Source: CAILZL01 sp049840395 (GTDB taxonomy: Bacteria > Pseudomonadota > Gammaproteobacteria > Steroidobacterales > Steroidobacteraceae). Taken from it: a DNA stretch of 64,000 nt. A program made the position numbers and the translations under genes. The notes under the pieces are model-generated. The model was not told the DNA's origin. It worked only from the letters and a program-made list of their open reading frames with translations, and ran no database searches. The stretch is from the NCBI GenBank assembly GCA_049840395.1, contig JASGLD010000001.1:868001-932000 (forward strand), written 5' to 3'. Shown piece by piece: positions 8,214 through 16,965 of the stretch (position 1 is the first letter of the stretch; every line of letters starts with the position of its first letter).

Positions 8214-9113
8214 ATGTTATCCATCGTCGATTCGAAATGGGTGTTGTTCGTCAAAGTCACCGAGCTGGGCAGCGTCACGCATGCGGCCGCTGCCTTGGAC
8301 ATACCGCAGTCGGTGATCAGTCGTCAGATCGGCATCCTCGAGCGTGAGTGCGGTGCGCGACTGTTTCGTCGCACCGGTCGCGGCGTGGTGTTGACGGATT
8401 TTGGCGAGCAGCTGTTCCCGCGTGTGAAAGTGCTCATCGCCCAGGCCGATCAACTGTCGGACGAAATTCGCACCTCCAGCGGCGAGCCGCTGGGCGATGT
8501 GCGCATCGGTGTGCTGCCTTCTGCGGTACCCAAGCTGGTTGGACATCTGCTTAATGCGGTGTCCGAACGGTTTCCCAAGGTGCGTTTGCATTTCACCGAA
8601 GGTTCCAGTGTGCAACTGGAGGATTGGTTGAATCAGGGCCGTCTTGATTTATCGCTGCTGCTGCGCGAAGACGAAGTCGAGCTGCCTGATGAACCGACTC
8701 TGCGTAAATTGTCACTGTCATTGATCGGGCCGCACGGCAATCCCATCACCGAACAACCGGTGCAATTCGATCAACTGGCCGAACTGCCTTTGATACTGCC
8801 TGGTGAGCCGCACCTGCTGCGTGCCCGGCTTAATGCATTGGCAACGCAGCGCAACATCAAACTACAGGTCGCCGTGGAAGCGGATTCGATCCAGCTGCAG
8901 GAGGAACTTGTTGCTGCGGGTGCGGGCTATGCCATTGTTGCTGCGCATGCCTTGCCATCGGAACTATCGAAGCGGATCAGCACAGCGCCCATTGTTAATC
9001 CCGAGTTACATCGACGCGTGGTGCTGAGCACCACGTTATTGCGTCCACACACACTGGCAACGCGTGCAGTATCGCAGCTGATTATCGAGCTCAAACCGAA
9101 GGTGTTCACTTAG
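8214..9113 (+). CDS. LysR-family transcriptional regulator
   Basis: A 299-aa LysR protein of standard length. The N-terminal winged helix-turn-helix is typical: FVKVTELGSVTHAAAALDIP, then QSVISRQIGILERECGARLF and RRTGRGVVLTDFGEQL (about 1-65). The remainder is a periplasmic-binding-like effector domain (about 90-295). LysR regulators usually respond to a pathway metabolite and control neighbouring catabolic genes. Likely targets are the FAH/cupin genes upstream or the flavocytochrome trio downstream, since both run in the same direction. No clear T-N11-A operator could be fixed by eye. Confidence 0.92.
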   Translation: MLSIVDSKWVLFVKVTELGSVTHAAAALDIPQSVISRQIGILERECGARLFRRTGRGVVLTDFGEQLFPRVKVLIAQADQLSDEIRTSSGEPLGDVRIGVLPSAVPKLVGHLLNAVSERFPKVRLHFTEGSSVQLEDWLNQGRLDLSLLLREDEVELPDEPTLRKLSLSLIGPHGNPITEQPVQFDQLAELPLILPGEPHLLRARLNALATQRNIKLQVAVEADSIQLQEELVAAGAGYAIVAAHALPSELSKRISTAPIVNPELHRRVVLSTTLLRPHTLATRAVSQLIIELKPKVFT

Positions 9114-9130
9114 GACGGCTGTATCTCATG

Positions 9131-9245
9131 TCTCCTCCCCCGCAGGCGGGGGACGACTGTGATGCTTCGGAATCCCTGGCGAGGGACATGGATGCAGGAG
9201 GTAGAGCAACGCAGGGAGCAGTTGCCGAGGGCTAGGGTGGGGGCA
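9131..9245. repeat. REP-like composite repeat, copy 3
   Basis: A hairpin CTCCCCCGC-AG-GCGGGGGA is followed by about 95 bp ending AGGGTGGGGGC. The right part (GGATGCAGGAGGTAGAGC through GTTGCCGAGGGC) recurs almost exactly at 37146-37189. This copy has about 28 extra bases (9161-9188) relative to that one. It lies between the LysR gene and the next operon. Confidence 0.8.
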
Positions 9246-9359
9246 TCTTAAGCACGAGATTTCGCAAGTTCGCAATAGCTGCTTTGCTTAATCGCCACTG
9301 GCAGCCTGCTTCTCTGTTTCATACCTTGCCTGCAATAGTTAACTTGGCGGGGGAAGGGC

Positions 9360-9974
9360 ATGGCAACGCGGCGCGCTTTTTTGCAGGCCATGGCAATGCT
9401 GAGCGCTGCAGCGGAAGCTGTGTCACTTGACCAACAGGTGTCTGTCAATCTGCCCGCCAAACAGGTGCCTGCAATTCCACTTCATACGGTCATTGTCGAT
9501 ACTCGCTTCGAAGCAAGCATCGCCTTCGGCGCAGAATCACAACGGCTAGGTACTTCAGTGAATGTCACGCGGGGCGATGTCACGCGTCTCTGGTACCAAG
9601 AACTGCAACCGCTCTGGCAACAGTCGCCGGTGGCCATTGCCGGGTTGACGGCGCATGGCCCGTTATTCTGTCTGGAACGCTGGGCCTGGGATCACGGCAT
9701 GCGCGTGGTGTTCAGGGCCGATCATCTGCATAAATCGAATGGCGTCATCGAACATTCTTTGTCGTGTGCAGAAGCACAGTCGTTGCTGCTTGGGGATTTT
9801 AATCGAGCAGGCCCGGCCTATCCCATTGCAGCGGCGCGTGCGGCGCATCAATGTCCCCGTGGTGCGTATCAAGTGCTCTCACCAGAGGGAGTGGTGTGCA
9901 GCGTTCAAGATCGCGAGCCGCTGATCAGCTGGGTCATTGCCCCCATCGAACGTGCATACAAAGTGGAGGCATGA
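9360..9974 (+). CDS. Conserved exported protein of unknown function, first gene of the flavocytochrome trio
   Basis: A 204-aa protein with a twin-arginine type start (ATRRAFLQAMAMLSAAA). I recognise no domain. Visible features are a V-I-V-D-T-R-F segment after the signal and a histidine- and aromatic-rich block, HGPLFCLERWAWDHGMRVVF (about 100-119), with Cys105. Its stop overlaps the flavoprotein start (ATGA at 9971-9974), so the two are translationally coupled. Pseudomonas 4-cresol dehydrogenase loci also carry an unknown gene (pchX) beside the flavoprotein and cytochrome genes. This one occupies that niche, perhaps in cofactor insertion or export of the complex, but homology to PchX was not tested. 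ATG 9360 follows GGGGAAGGGC. Confidence 0.75.
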   Translation: MATRRAFLQAMAMLSAAAEAVSLDQQVSVNLPAKQVPAIPLHTVIVDTRFEASIAFGAESQRLGTSVNVTRGDVTRLWYQELQPLWQQSPVAIAGLTAHGPLFCLERWAWDHGMRVVFRADHLHKSNGVIEHSLSCAEAQSLLLGDFNRAGPAYPIAAARAAHQCPRGAYQVLSPEGVVCSVQDREPLISWVIAPIERAYKVEA

Positions 9975-11596
9975 TGCTGCCACCGGGAATCAATCAAAAG
10001 ACTTGGAGTTCGGCGTTGGCCGAATTTCGCAAAGCAGTGGGTGAGCAATGGGTGTTCACCGCCGATGAAGACGTGGCCCTGTATCGCGATGCTTACTCGC
10101 CGTTGTGGAATGAACCGCAGGAACGTTTGGTATCCGCAGCCGTGGCGCCGATGGAAGTGGCGCAAGTGCAAGCCATTGTGCGCACCGCGAATAAATACCG
10201 CATTCCGATTTACACCATCTCGACCGGAAAAAATCTGGGCTACGGCGGTTCTGCGCCCAATCTATCGGGCAGTGTGGTGTTGGATCTGAAACGCATGAAC
10301 CGCGTGATCGAGGCGGATGACAAGCGACACTATGCGATAGTGGAGCCGGGCGTCACTTACTTCGATTTGTATCGGCACCTGCAAGAGAAGAACTTGAAGT
10401 GCTGGATCGACTGTCCGGATCCGGGTTGGGGCAGTCTCATCGGCAATGCACTGGATCATGGCGTGGGTCATACCTGGTATAGCTATCGCGATCACTTCAA
10501 CAGCCACTGCGGTATGGAAGTGGTGTTGCCCAATGGCGAGCTGTTGCGTACCGGTATGGGCGCGTTGCCGGGCGCCAATACCTGGAGTGACTTCCGTTAC
10601 GGTTTCGGTCCGTATGTCGATGGTTTATTCGGACAGGGCAATTACGGCATCGTGACCAAGATGGGCTTTCACTTGATGCCGGAGCCCGATGCCTATTTGT
10701 CGCGACAGGTGTTGGTACCGCGACGTCGCGATATCATCCCGCTCACCGAGATCGTTAACGAGTTGGAATACGGCGGCATCATCGGTATGCCGGAGTATCT
10801 CAGTCCCCTGTCATTGTTTCGCTATGCCGAACAAGACTCCGGCCTGCTGAATATTTTCAAACAGCCAGATGTGTGGACCAGCGATGCATTGGATCGCTAC
10901 GCGGCTTCAAAAAAAACTGCGTTTTGGTCTTGCAACCTGCAGTTCTACGGTCCTAAGGAAGGTGTCGAAGCGAATTGGCGTTATGCGCAGGCCAAGTTTG
11001 CCAGGGCCATTCCCGAGGTGCGCTTCGAAGAATTGGAAACGCTACGCTTTCCGCTCACAACTGACCAAGCTGAAGCTGCGCAACACAAGGTGTTGGTGGG
11101 CATTCCTAACATGAATATTTTTTCCTTGGGTGCGCGTTCGCAGATGAATCCCAACCCGCGCGATGGACATCTGCTGTTCTCGCCCATCATTGCCCGCACC
11201 GGCGAAGCCGTGCTCGAAGCGCAGCAAGTCTTCGCACAAGCATTGGCGGGCACGGAGCTGGAGTTTATTTTCAATCCCACCACTTCGCCGTACACCTGGA
11301 TCAATCGCGCCTTTGCCTTGGTGGCAGGATTTCCGGTGTCGCGTTCGGATCAAAGCGTTAATCAGAAATCGCGCGAGGCAGTGGAGAAGCTCATCAAGAT
11401 CGGCGCCGAGCATGGCTATGGCGAATACCGCACGCCGCCGCTGTTCCAAGATCGGGTGATGGACACATACAGTTACAACAATCACGCGCTGAAGCGTTTC
11501 GCTGAAACCTTGAAAGATGCGGTCGATCCCAACGGCATTCTCGCTGCCGGTCGCAGTGGCATCTGGCCGAAGCATCTGCGGAAGGGCAGAGTATGA
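9971..11596 (+). CDS. 4-cresol dehydrogenase / vanillyl-alcohol-oxidase family flavoprotein
   Basis: A 541-aa FAD enzyme of the VAO/PCMH family. The PP-loop FAD region has IYTISTGKNLGYGGSAP (about 77), then VVLDLKRMNRVIE and YAIVEPGVTYFDLY. The middle carries HCGMEVVLPNGELLRTGMG and ANTWSDFRYGFGPYVDGLF. The C-terminus has FQDRVMDTYSYNNHALKRF and GILAAGRSGIWP, as in the PchF subunit. A His in RDGHLLFSPI may be the covalent FAD site, as in vanillyl-alcohol oxidase, rather than the Tyr of 4-cresol dehydrogenase; this needs an alignment. It should oxidise a para-alkyl phenol (cresol, eugenol or similar) and pass electrons to the cytochrome encoded next. Start ATG 9971 or 9974 (GGAGG just upstream). 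Both ends overlap the neighbours by ATGA. Confidence 0.9.
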   Translation: MMLPPGINQKTWSSALAEFRKAVGEQWVFTADEDVALYRDAYSPLWNEPQERLVSAAVAPMEVAQVQAIVRTANKYRIPIYTISTGKNLGYGGSAPNLSGSVVLDLKRMNRVIEADDKRHYAIVEPGVTYFDLYRHLQEKNLKCWIDCPDPGWGSLIGNALDHGVGHTWYSYRDHFNSHCGMEVVLPNGELLRTGMGALPGANTWSDFRYGFGPYVDGLFGQGNYGIVTKMGFHLMPEPDAYLSRQVLVPRRRDIIPLTEIVNELEYGGIIGMPEYLSPLSLFRYAEQDSGLLNIFKQPDVWTSDALDRYAASKKTAFWSCNLQFYGPKEGVEANWRYAQAKFARAIPEVRFEELETLRFPLTTDQAEAAQHKVLVGIPNMNIFSLGARSQMNPNPRDGHLLFSPIIARTGEAVLEAQQVFAQALAGTELEFIFNPTTSPYTWINRAFALVAGFPVSRSDQSVNQKSREAVEKLIKIGAEHGYGEYRTPPLFQDRVMDTYSYNNHALKRFAETLKDAVDPNGILAAGRSGIWPKHLRKGRV

Positions 11597-11967
11597 AGCG
11601 CGCAGTCTATATAGAGCTCACCACGGCTTTGCTCATGACTTTTTCCGTGCAAGCGCAGCAAAAGGATGTGGTCCAAGTAAATGTGGTCAAGGGTGAGAAG
11701 GTTTATCAAACCTGGTGTGCGGCTTGTCATGCGCCCGGCATCGGTAATCCCGGTTTGAGCATGAAGCCGGGTGCAGATGCGTTGCGTGCCAAGTACCAGG
11801 GGCAGTTACCGCCGATACTTGCCGAAAGAACCGATTTGACGCCTTTGTTCGTCTCGATATTTGTGCGCCAGGGAGTTTCGGTGATGCCGTTCTTTCGTAA
11901 AACTGAAATCAGCGATCAGGAGCTGGCAGACCTGGGCGCCTATCTGTCGCGTAACACTACTCAGTAG
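11593..11967 (+). CDS. Periplasmic c-type cytochrome subunit of the flavocytochrome
   Basis: A 124-aa protein with a Sec signal ending SVQAQ and one haem-binding motif, CAACH (residues about 41-45). The distal Met ligand is probably in VSVMPFFRKTEIS. Size and position match the small cytochrome subunit of 4-cresol dehydrogenase or eugenol hydroxylase. Its ATG overlaps the flavoprotein stop (ATGA), so the two are made together. It would accept electrons from the FAD subunit in the periplasm and pass them to the respiratory chain. Confidence 0.9.
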   Translation: MKRAVYIELTTALLMTFSVQAQQKDVVQVNVVKGEKVYQTWCAACHAPGIGNPGLSMKPGADALRAKYQGQLPPILAERTDLTPLFVSIFVRQGVSVMPFFRKTEISDQELADLGAYLSRNTTQ

Positions 11968-11986
11968 CGTACCGACTGGGTCGCGG

Positions 11987-12727
11987 TCATTCTGGCGGCG
12001 TTAAGTCGACATGCTCCTTGCCGTCCACATCGCGATTGCGATTGTTCTGCGAACATTCGGCCTCCTGCACATGCGATTGACGATCTAGTGTGTAGGTTAT
12101 GGTTCGCGTAAACGGCGCTGCCAGTACTTTTGGATCGGTTAACGTGATCTGGTATTGCAGTCTGTCCTTACCGATCAAGCGAAAGCGCTCTACCGCCTGC
12201 ATGGCGCCTTCATTGGGGACGCGCGGCGCCAGTGTCACCTGCGGTAAAAATCCGATGGTATCGACTACCAGTGTGTCGTTCTCCCAGTGACCTACTGAAT
12301 GTCCGTAGTAGGAGGGATCGGGATCGCCATGCTTGCGCCCATCCATGTAGATGAAGCGCACGCTTAAGTAGTCTTCATCGGCCATGATGAAGATGACGTC
12401 CTTGGAATAAAAGAATTCGCGGATACGTTCAAACGGTCCATCAAGCGGTTCACAGTTGGCATTGCCAAGCGAACCAGGATCAATCGGTCCCATCGCCGCT
12501 ACCTTGGCAGCCACCGTGGGTACATAGACAGGCGCAGGTTCGGCGCTGCCACGAGGCCCACGCACCGGCAGCCACATGCCACCTTGAAGATCCGGCCACT
12601 TGGCAAGATCAGTCCAGCCATGTTCGGTGGCTGGCTTGGTGGAAGCGCCACCTTTATCAGCTGCCGATGCGGCAACGCCAATCGTTAGTAAGCAGCTCGC
12701 GATACCGGCCACGATGTATGTTTGCAT
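11987..12727 (-). CDS. Family A exported protein (WE-x-DTLVVDT family), unknown function
   Basis: A 246-aa protein with a signal peptide ending ASAAD. The start ATG 12727 has AAGAGA six bases upstream; a TTG at 12742 is possible. It shows the family A core GHSVGHWENDTLVVDTIGF (about 150-168), preceded by an MDGRKHGDPDPS-type turn, followed by VERFRLIGKDRLQYQITLTD, and ends HVDLTPPE. At least seven further units of this family are in the window. I know no assigned activity. The protein runs convergent to the flavocytochrome trio with a 19-bp gap, and lies downstream of a family D gene on the same strand. Confidence 0.82.
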   Translation of the reverse strand: MQTYIVAGIASCLLTIGVAASAADKGGASTKPATEHGWTDLAKWPDLQGGMWLPVRGPRGSAEPAPVYVPTVAAKVAAMGPIDPGSLGNANCEPLDGPFERIREFFYSKDVIFIMADEDYLSVRFIYMDGRKHGDPDPSYYGHSVGHWENDTLVVDTIGFLPQVTLAPRVPNEGAMQAVERFRLIGKDRLQYQITLTDPKVLAAPFTRTITYTLDRQSHVQEAECSQNNRNRDVDGKEHVDLTPPE

Positions 12728-12770
12728 TGGCAATCTCTTCAAACTGACTCAGTTACTTTGAAGGGCTGCA

Positions 12771-12792
12771 AGGGCGCAATGAACTGCGCCCT
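12771..12792. other. Hairpin between the family D and family A genes
   Basis: Perfect 8-base arms AGGGCGCA / TGCGCCCT with a 6-base loop. It lies between two leftward genes and has no T-tract, so it may be an mRNA stability or attenuation hairpin rather than a terminator. Confidence 0.5.
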
Positions 12793-12837
12793 AGGCAAGT
12801 TGTGAGCCTCACTCGCCAAACGCCAATAGTTGGTGCG

Positions 12838-13401
12838 TCACTTAGATTTGCTGCTGTTTGCTTTCTGCTGAGGCTGCTTTACGGTTGGATCATCCGGGCG
12901 CTGGCCCTTGGGTGGCGGTGCCGAGCTGAACGCGGCTGGCGGAGAGGCATCCCAGTGATCGGTGATCTTGCCATTGTGTACGCGGAATATGTCGATGCCT
13001 TCACCGAACATGGTCACCATCTCGCCATTCACGGTGGCCATGTTGGGCATCTCGATTTTCTCGCCCTTGGTAAGTGGCTTGCCGTATTCCTTTTCCCAAC
13101 GGCTTAGCTGTTCTTCATAGGTTGAGCATTCGCGTTCCATGCGCGTCGCTAGATGACCATGGTTGCAGTAATCCTTGCTGACGTATTTTTCAAACGCCTC
13201 ACGCGGTTTACGTTCCACCATCATGGTGTACACCATATCGAAGAGAACTTTTTTGTTAGCTGTTTCGGCGGGCGTCTCGCCGAACGGGCCTTCAGGACCG
13301 GTATCGCCTTTCTTGACGGTGGTGGGATCTATCTTGGCGGCTTGTGCTATGCCGGCCAGCGATACAATGAGTAAAGCAGTAGCAATCTTTTGCTTCAACA
13401 T
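12838..13401 (-). CDS. Family D exported SnoaL/NTF2-like protein
   Basis: A 187-aa protein with a Sec signal (to AQAAK) and the core NKKVLFDMVYTMMVERKPRE followed by AFEKYVSKDYCNHGH. This matches the SnoaL-like aldol-condensation group of the NTF2 fold. It also has a near-C-terminal strand FRVHNGKITDHWDASP. The last 35 residues are Pro/Lys/Gln-rich and look disordered. NTF2-like proteins form small alpha/beta cones that bind hydrophobic ligands; some are isomerases or cyclases. Export is unusual for that group. Three more members are at 21203, 43344 and 62601. The gene leads a leftward pair with the family A gene. Confidence 0.82.
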   Translation of the reverse strand: MLKQKIATALLIVSLAGIAQAAKIDPTTVKKGDTGPEGPFGETPAETANKKVLFDMVYTMMVERKPREAFEKYVSKDYCNHGHLATRMERECSTYEEQLSRWEKEYGKPLTKGEKIEMPNMATVNGEMVTMFGEGIDIFRVHNGKITDHWDASPPAAFSSAPPPKGQRPDDPTVKQPQQKANSSKSK

Positions 13402-13564
13402 GAGTTTCCCCCTCAGTAAGTTTTTTATTTCTGCTTCCGACTATGTGCCGATAATTTATTGCGCTACGTTCATGGCAATGTAATTATCAATTGCACGATG
13501 ATCATTATGATGAGTGGCCTTATTCGATAACAATAGGCCCGTCAGGTGGGCCGGGGGGAATGGC

Positions 13565-14350
13565 ATGCGATCATTTGTTCCAGCATTTATGTTGGGCGGT
13601 GTCACGCTGTTGATGATGAGTGGAACACCTACTTATGCAGCGGCAAATGGCGAACAAGGACGAACCTGGCAATCGATAGCCAAATTGCCGAACTGGCAGG
13701 GCGCATGGGCGCTGGATCACGATACGTTTGAACGCGGCGTGCAAACGGTGACCAATCCTTATAAGAATCCTTATTCAGCACCGCTCAATGCCAAGTGGGA
13801 GGCCTATCGATTAGCCAACGCAGCGGCCAATGGCGGTCAAGGGCCGGCTTCCGGTACGCGCAATAATGCCACCAAGTGTCTGCCAGACGGCATGCCGGCA
13901 CTCATGAGTGCACCGCATGATTTCATGTTCCTGTTTCAACCCGGTGCGGTGGTGATCATTGCCAACGACGGCGAGAATCGCGTGATTCATACCGACGGTC
14001 GCGCTCATCCGGAAGATCCGGATGAGACCTGGGAAGGTCATTCCATCGGTCACTGGGAAGGCGATACGTTGGTAGTGGATACCGTCAGCATCAAACCTGT
14101 TGCTGAAGTATTCATGGGCATGCCCAATGCTTCCAACAAGACGCATGTGGTGGAGCGCATTCGCCTTGATCCAAAGGACAAGAAGCTGCATCTCAAAGCC
14201 ACCGTCAATAATCCAGATCAGTTCACTCAGCCCTTCGAGTTCGAGAGCACCTTCCAGCCGCTAGCCAACGGCATGAGCGAATACGTGTGTCTGGAAAATA
14301 ACCGCGATACCGATCGTGGCGAAACCGATTTGAAGCTGCGTCGCGAATAA
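13565..14350 (+). CDS. Family A exported protein
   Basis: A 261-aa protein. ATG 13565 is chosen because GGGGGGA lies upstream at good spacing; the GTG at 13514 has no site. Signal peptide MRSFVPAFMLGGVTLLMMSG to TYAAA. A conserved WQGAWALDHDTFERG entry strand, a KCLPDGMPALMSAPHDFMFL block and the core GHSIGHWEGDTLVVDT (about 165-180) place it in family A. It ends with a CLENNRDTD motif close to that of the 11987 gene (CSQNNRNRD). First gene of a tight three-gene operon with two DUF6152-type genes (10-bp gaps). Confidence 0.82.
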   Translation: MRSFVPAFMLGGVTLLMMSGTPTYAAANGEQGRTWQSIAKLPNWQGAWALDHDTFERGVQTVTNPYKNPYSAPLNAKWEAYRLANAAANGGQGPASGTRNNATKCLPDGMPALMSAPHDFMFLFQPGAVVIIANDGENRVIHTDGRAHPEDPDETWEGHSIGHWEGDTLVVDTVSIKPVAEVFMGMPNASNKTHVVERIRLDPKDKKLHLKATVNNPDQFTQPFEFESTFQPLANGMSEYVCLENNRDTDRGETDLKLRRE

Positions 14351-14360
14351 GGAGACTGCC

Positions 14361-14777
14361 ATGAACATGAAAGCAGTTTGCTACGTGCTGGGTTTGTCGT
14401 TATTGGCGTTGCGCGCCGATGCACATCATTCCGCTGCGATGTTCGATCACGACAAGACACTGAACTTGGTTGGCACGGTGGAGAAGTTCGAATGGACCAG
14501 TCCCCATGTGTGGTTGTGGGTGGTGGTGACCGGTGAAGACGGCCAGCCGGTGACCTGGGGGTTGGAGGCGAATGATATAGGCGGTATGTCGCGAATCGGT
14601 TGGACCAAGCGCACCTTGGCGGCAGGTGACAAAGTGAAAGTGGCGCTGCATCCGCGTCTGGATGGTCAGCCTTCCGGTTTCCTGCAAGCGGTGACTCTGC
14701 CGAATGGTTCGGTGTTGAGTGCCGGCGTTTCCGGCGCACGAAAATTTGTCGACCCTAATGCGGCTGCTGCGCCTTAA
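14361..14777 (+). CDS. Family B exported protein (DUF6152-like)
   Basis: A 138-aa protein beginning right after an AAGGAG site. The signal is followed by DAHHSAAMFDHDKTLNLVGT, then VEKFEWTSPHVWLWVVV, GLEANDIGGMSRIGWTKRTL and VKVALHPRLDGQPSG. This is the DUF6152 pattern: a small beta-barrel-like periplasmic domain of unknown function. The invariant AHHS start of the mature chain is a possible amino-terminal metal site (inference). Paired with a family A gene, as at three other points in this window. Confidence 0.85.
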   Translation: MNMKAVCYVLGLSLLALRADAHHSAAMFDHDKTLNLVGTVEKFEWTSPHVWLWVVVTGEDGQPVTWGLEANDIGGMSRIGWTKRTLAAGDKVKVALHPRLDGQPSGFLQAVTLPNGSVLSAGVSGARKFVDPNAAAAP

Positions 14778-14787
14778 GGAGATGCAT

Positions 14788-15540
14788 ATGAAATTCAAAC
14801 AAGCGATCCTGAGCGGCTGCCTTGGGTTGGTGGCGTTATGGTCATGCACCAGCATTGTTGCCGCGGACGATGCGAGTCGCACAGTTATTCTCGAAGGGCC
14901 GGTGCGCAACATTGATTGGTCAGGCAAGCAACTGCGTTTCACGATGGGTTCGTATGATGGTCATGGCGGTGCACCCGAATGGATTGTATTGGGGCCTGCA
15001 CCCGAAGAGCTATTCAAAATAGGTTGGAGCAAAACTTCCATCAAGGTTGGCGACGTGCTGGATGTGGTGGTTCATCCTGCTGCTGATGACAGTCGCAATG
15101 GTCAATTGATGCGGATTATTTTTCGCGATGCCAGTACTTTGGAGATCAGTGCGCGCGGCACCACGCATATAGTGCCGCACGAGGCATTTACGCGAACCAC
15201 TACGCCCAAAGGCGATCCCTTGCAGGGCTACTACGGCAATACGGTGGTATTCAAGGGCAAGAACTACGAAGGGCACGCCTGGTTCAACGCCGACAATACC
15301 GTCACCATGTTCAACCGCGATCAACAAGCAGACGGTACCTGGACCATGCGCGTGGTGATGGGCACATACTGGTTGCAGCGCTTGCAAGACAAGTACATCA
15401 AGTGCTTTTTCTTTGAGCGCAGTACGCTCGGCCCGTTCTGTCATTCCCCGGTCGACTTCGAGCAGCCCGGCGACAAATGGGAGATCAAGATGCCCAGCGG
15501 TGACAGCGAGATGCGCGAGATCGTCGTCGGGCATCAATAG
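14788..15540 (+). CDS. Two-domain exported protein: DUF6152-like domain plus C-terminal domain (B')
   Basis: A 250-aa protein starting at ATG 14788 after AAGGAG; the frame upstream overlaps the previous gene and is not used. After a signal (to SIVAADD) the first domain (about 25-130) resembles family B: VILEGPVRNIDWSGKQLRF, then LFKIGWSKTSIKVGDVLDVV. It lacks the AHHS start. The second domain (about 145-250) begins GYYGNTVVFKGKNYEGHAW and contains Cys residues in KYIKCFFFERSTLGPFC. It might be a small lipocalin-like barrel (inference). Third gene of the A-B-B' operon. Confidence 0.75.
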   Translation: MKFKQAILSGCLGLVALWSCTSIVAADDASRTVILEGPVRNIDWSGKQLRFTMGSYDGHGGAPEWIVLGPAPEELFKIGWSKTSIKVGDVLDVVVHPAADDSRNGQLMRIIFRDASTLEISARGTTHIVPHEAFTRTTTPKGDPLQGYYGNTVVFKGKNYEGHAWFNADNTVTMFNRDQQADGTWTMRVVMGTYWLQRLQDKYIKCFFFERSTLGPFCHSPVDFEQPGDKWEIKMPSGDSEMREIVVGHQ

Positions 15541-16055
15541 CGTTGAGGCATCGGTTTCGCCTACAGATCATCTGCGATCTATGCGGCGCAATCGGTGATA
15601 AAAATGTTTCAACAAGCCGAGGGGTTTTTAAAAAAGACGCCGTCCTGAACGGACGGCTCCGATTTATTGCTTGGTGCCAGAAAAGGACTCGCAGGCTCCC
15701 AAGAAAAGGCTTTATTTGGCTGATTTTATATTGCAGGTGATCTTTCGTACCTCCGGAGATAACCCTAAATATTGACGCGTAGGTTGAAATTGCGCCAGGC
15801 GGGTCAGTTTTGGATGCAAGCGAACATTCAAAATCTCAAGGCAATGCTGATAGAAATTCCGGTGTGGATTTATCTTCAAGCGAAGTTAGTGCCAATCGGC
15901 ACGCAAAATCTGAGCGATTGCTCCATGCGTATTTCATGCTTCGTCGCAAGACGTTGCTACTGCAGGGGAGTGAGGTGAGCAGTCGGAAAGAGTCAAATGG
16001 CGAAAATTGAAATGGGCGTTGTGTCCGCGGGTTTAAGAAAGTAGAAATGCTCGAT
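15541..16055. other. Gene-free stretch
   Basis: No convincing gene. It contains one terminator-like hairpin (15628-15657). The short frames at 15772-16010 have no ribosome site and no recognisable product. Lower GC than the flanking genes. Confidence 0.5.
15628..15657 (-). terminator. Leftward intrinsic terminator
   Basis: On the minus strand, GCCGTCC-GTTCA-GGACGGC is followed by GTCTTTTTT. It lies about 400 nt past the stop of the leftward HxlR gene, whose message it could end. The bases on the right do not form a T-tract for rightward transcription. Confidence 0.6.
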
Positions 16056-16586
16056 CTATGCCTTAGATTTGCTATCGAATTGCAGTCTCGCAGCTAAGAT
16101 TTCGTTTGAATAGACACGTATCCAATCATACAGAAAGCTCATTGTTTGTAATAAGCTGGCTCCTAAACTTGTTAGGGAATAAATAACTATTCGATGAGCG
16201 TTCCGCATCGTTTCTGTTCTCAAAATGAGTCCGTCCCGTTCCAGGCTGCGCAATTTCAACGTCAACATGCGCTGAGAGATGCGGCCCTCGATACTTATTG
16301 CACCGATAAGTAGTTGCAAAGTGCTGTATCGGAATGACCCGGTACGCAAGAGAAGCAATATTAATGAGCTCCACCGGTCGCCTAATCTGGTGGGAATTTC
16401 TCGCATCGGTTGGTCTCGTGCTGCCCCTGTGCTGTTCATTTCTATAACTAGTGCACTAAGAGAATTGAAGCACGAGTCCGATGATGAGACGTCGCCGCTC
16501 TTACGAAGTATTTTCTCAACCGTTTTAATGGTTTTTTCTGGTTCGCAATCCGTGATCAAGTGTTTTTCTGACGGTGGTTCAATCAT
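16056..16586 (-). CDS. HxlR-family transcriptional regulator
   Basis: A 176-aa protein. Residues about 60-150 form the HxlR winged helix: LGDRWSSLILLLLRTGSFRY, then GRISQRMLTLKLRSLERDGL, and YSLTSLGASLL. The Cys near the start of HxlR domains (redox or aldehyde sensing in some members) is not at its usual place here; C39 lies well upstream. The 50-residue N-terminal extension is longer than usual, so an internal Met at residue 50 could be the true start. It is divergent from a family C gene and may control it or the neighbouring operons. A degraded copy is at 18329-18420. Confidence 0.85.
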   Translation of the reverse strand: MIEPPSEKHLITDCEPEKTIKTVEKILRKSGDVSSSDSCFNSLSALVIEMNSTGAARDQPMREIPTRLGDRWSSLILLLLRTGSFRYSTLQLLIGAISIEGRISQRMLTLKLRSLERDGLILRTETMRNAHRIVIYSLTSLGASLLQTMSFLYDWIRVYSNEILAARLQFDSKSKA

Positions 16587-16965
16587 GATGAATATCGTTG
16601 TTATGGCAGGTTTTGGCTAAGTAATCGTTGAAAAATTTATTCACTATAAGAATATCTTGTTTCTCGTTGCCTCGGTTTGGCTGGTGTGTGTTGTTTTCAC
16701 TAAATTAATGATGGCGTCAATGGTCCATGCTGTCAGTGCAGTTCAGGACATTGAGGTGCACTTGATGATGTTTTTGCGTTTGTGGATGGATGCTGCTGTG
16801 GCTGAGCGGAATATTATTTGTTCGAATTTTAAGAAGGTCTGGAGGGCGTTCCTGCGTGCCCAGAAACAGGTTCTATAGGTATGAGCGGGGGGGAGAGATG
16901 CTCCTGCTTCTAGGTCAAGGTGTCGACAGTTTAGAAAGCAACAACATTATTAACGGGATTGAGAA
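16587..16965. other. Intergenic region between divergent HxlR and family C genes
   Basis: Probably holds both promoters. A 73-codon frame at 16657-16878 lacks a ribosome site and similarity to anything known, so it is not called. No clear palindrome was seen. Confidence 0.45.

Noticed and set aside
16657..16878. 73-codon frame before the family C gene
   Set aside because: No ribosome site or similarity, in a divergent promoter region.
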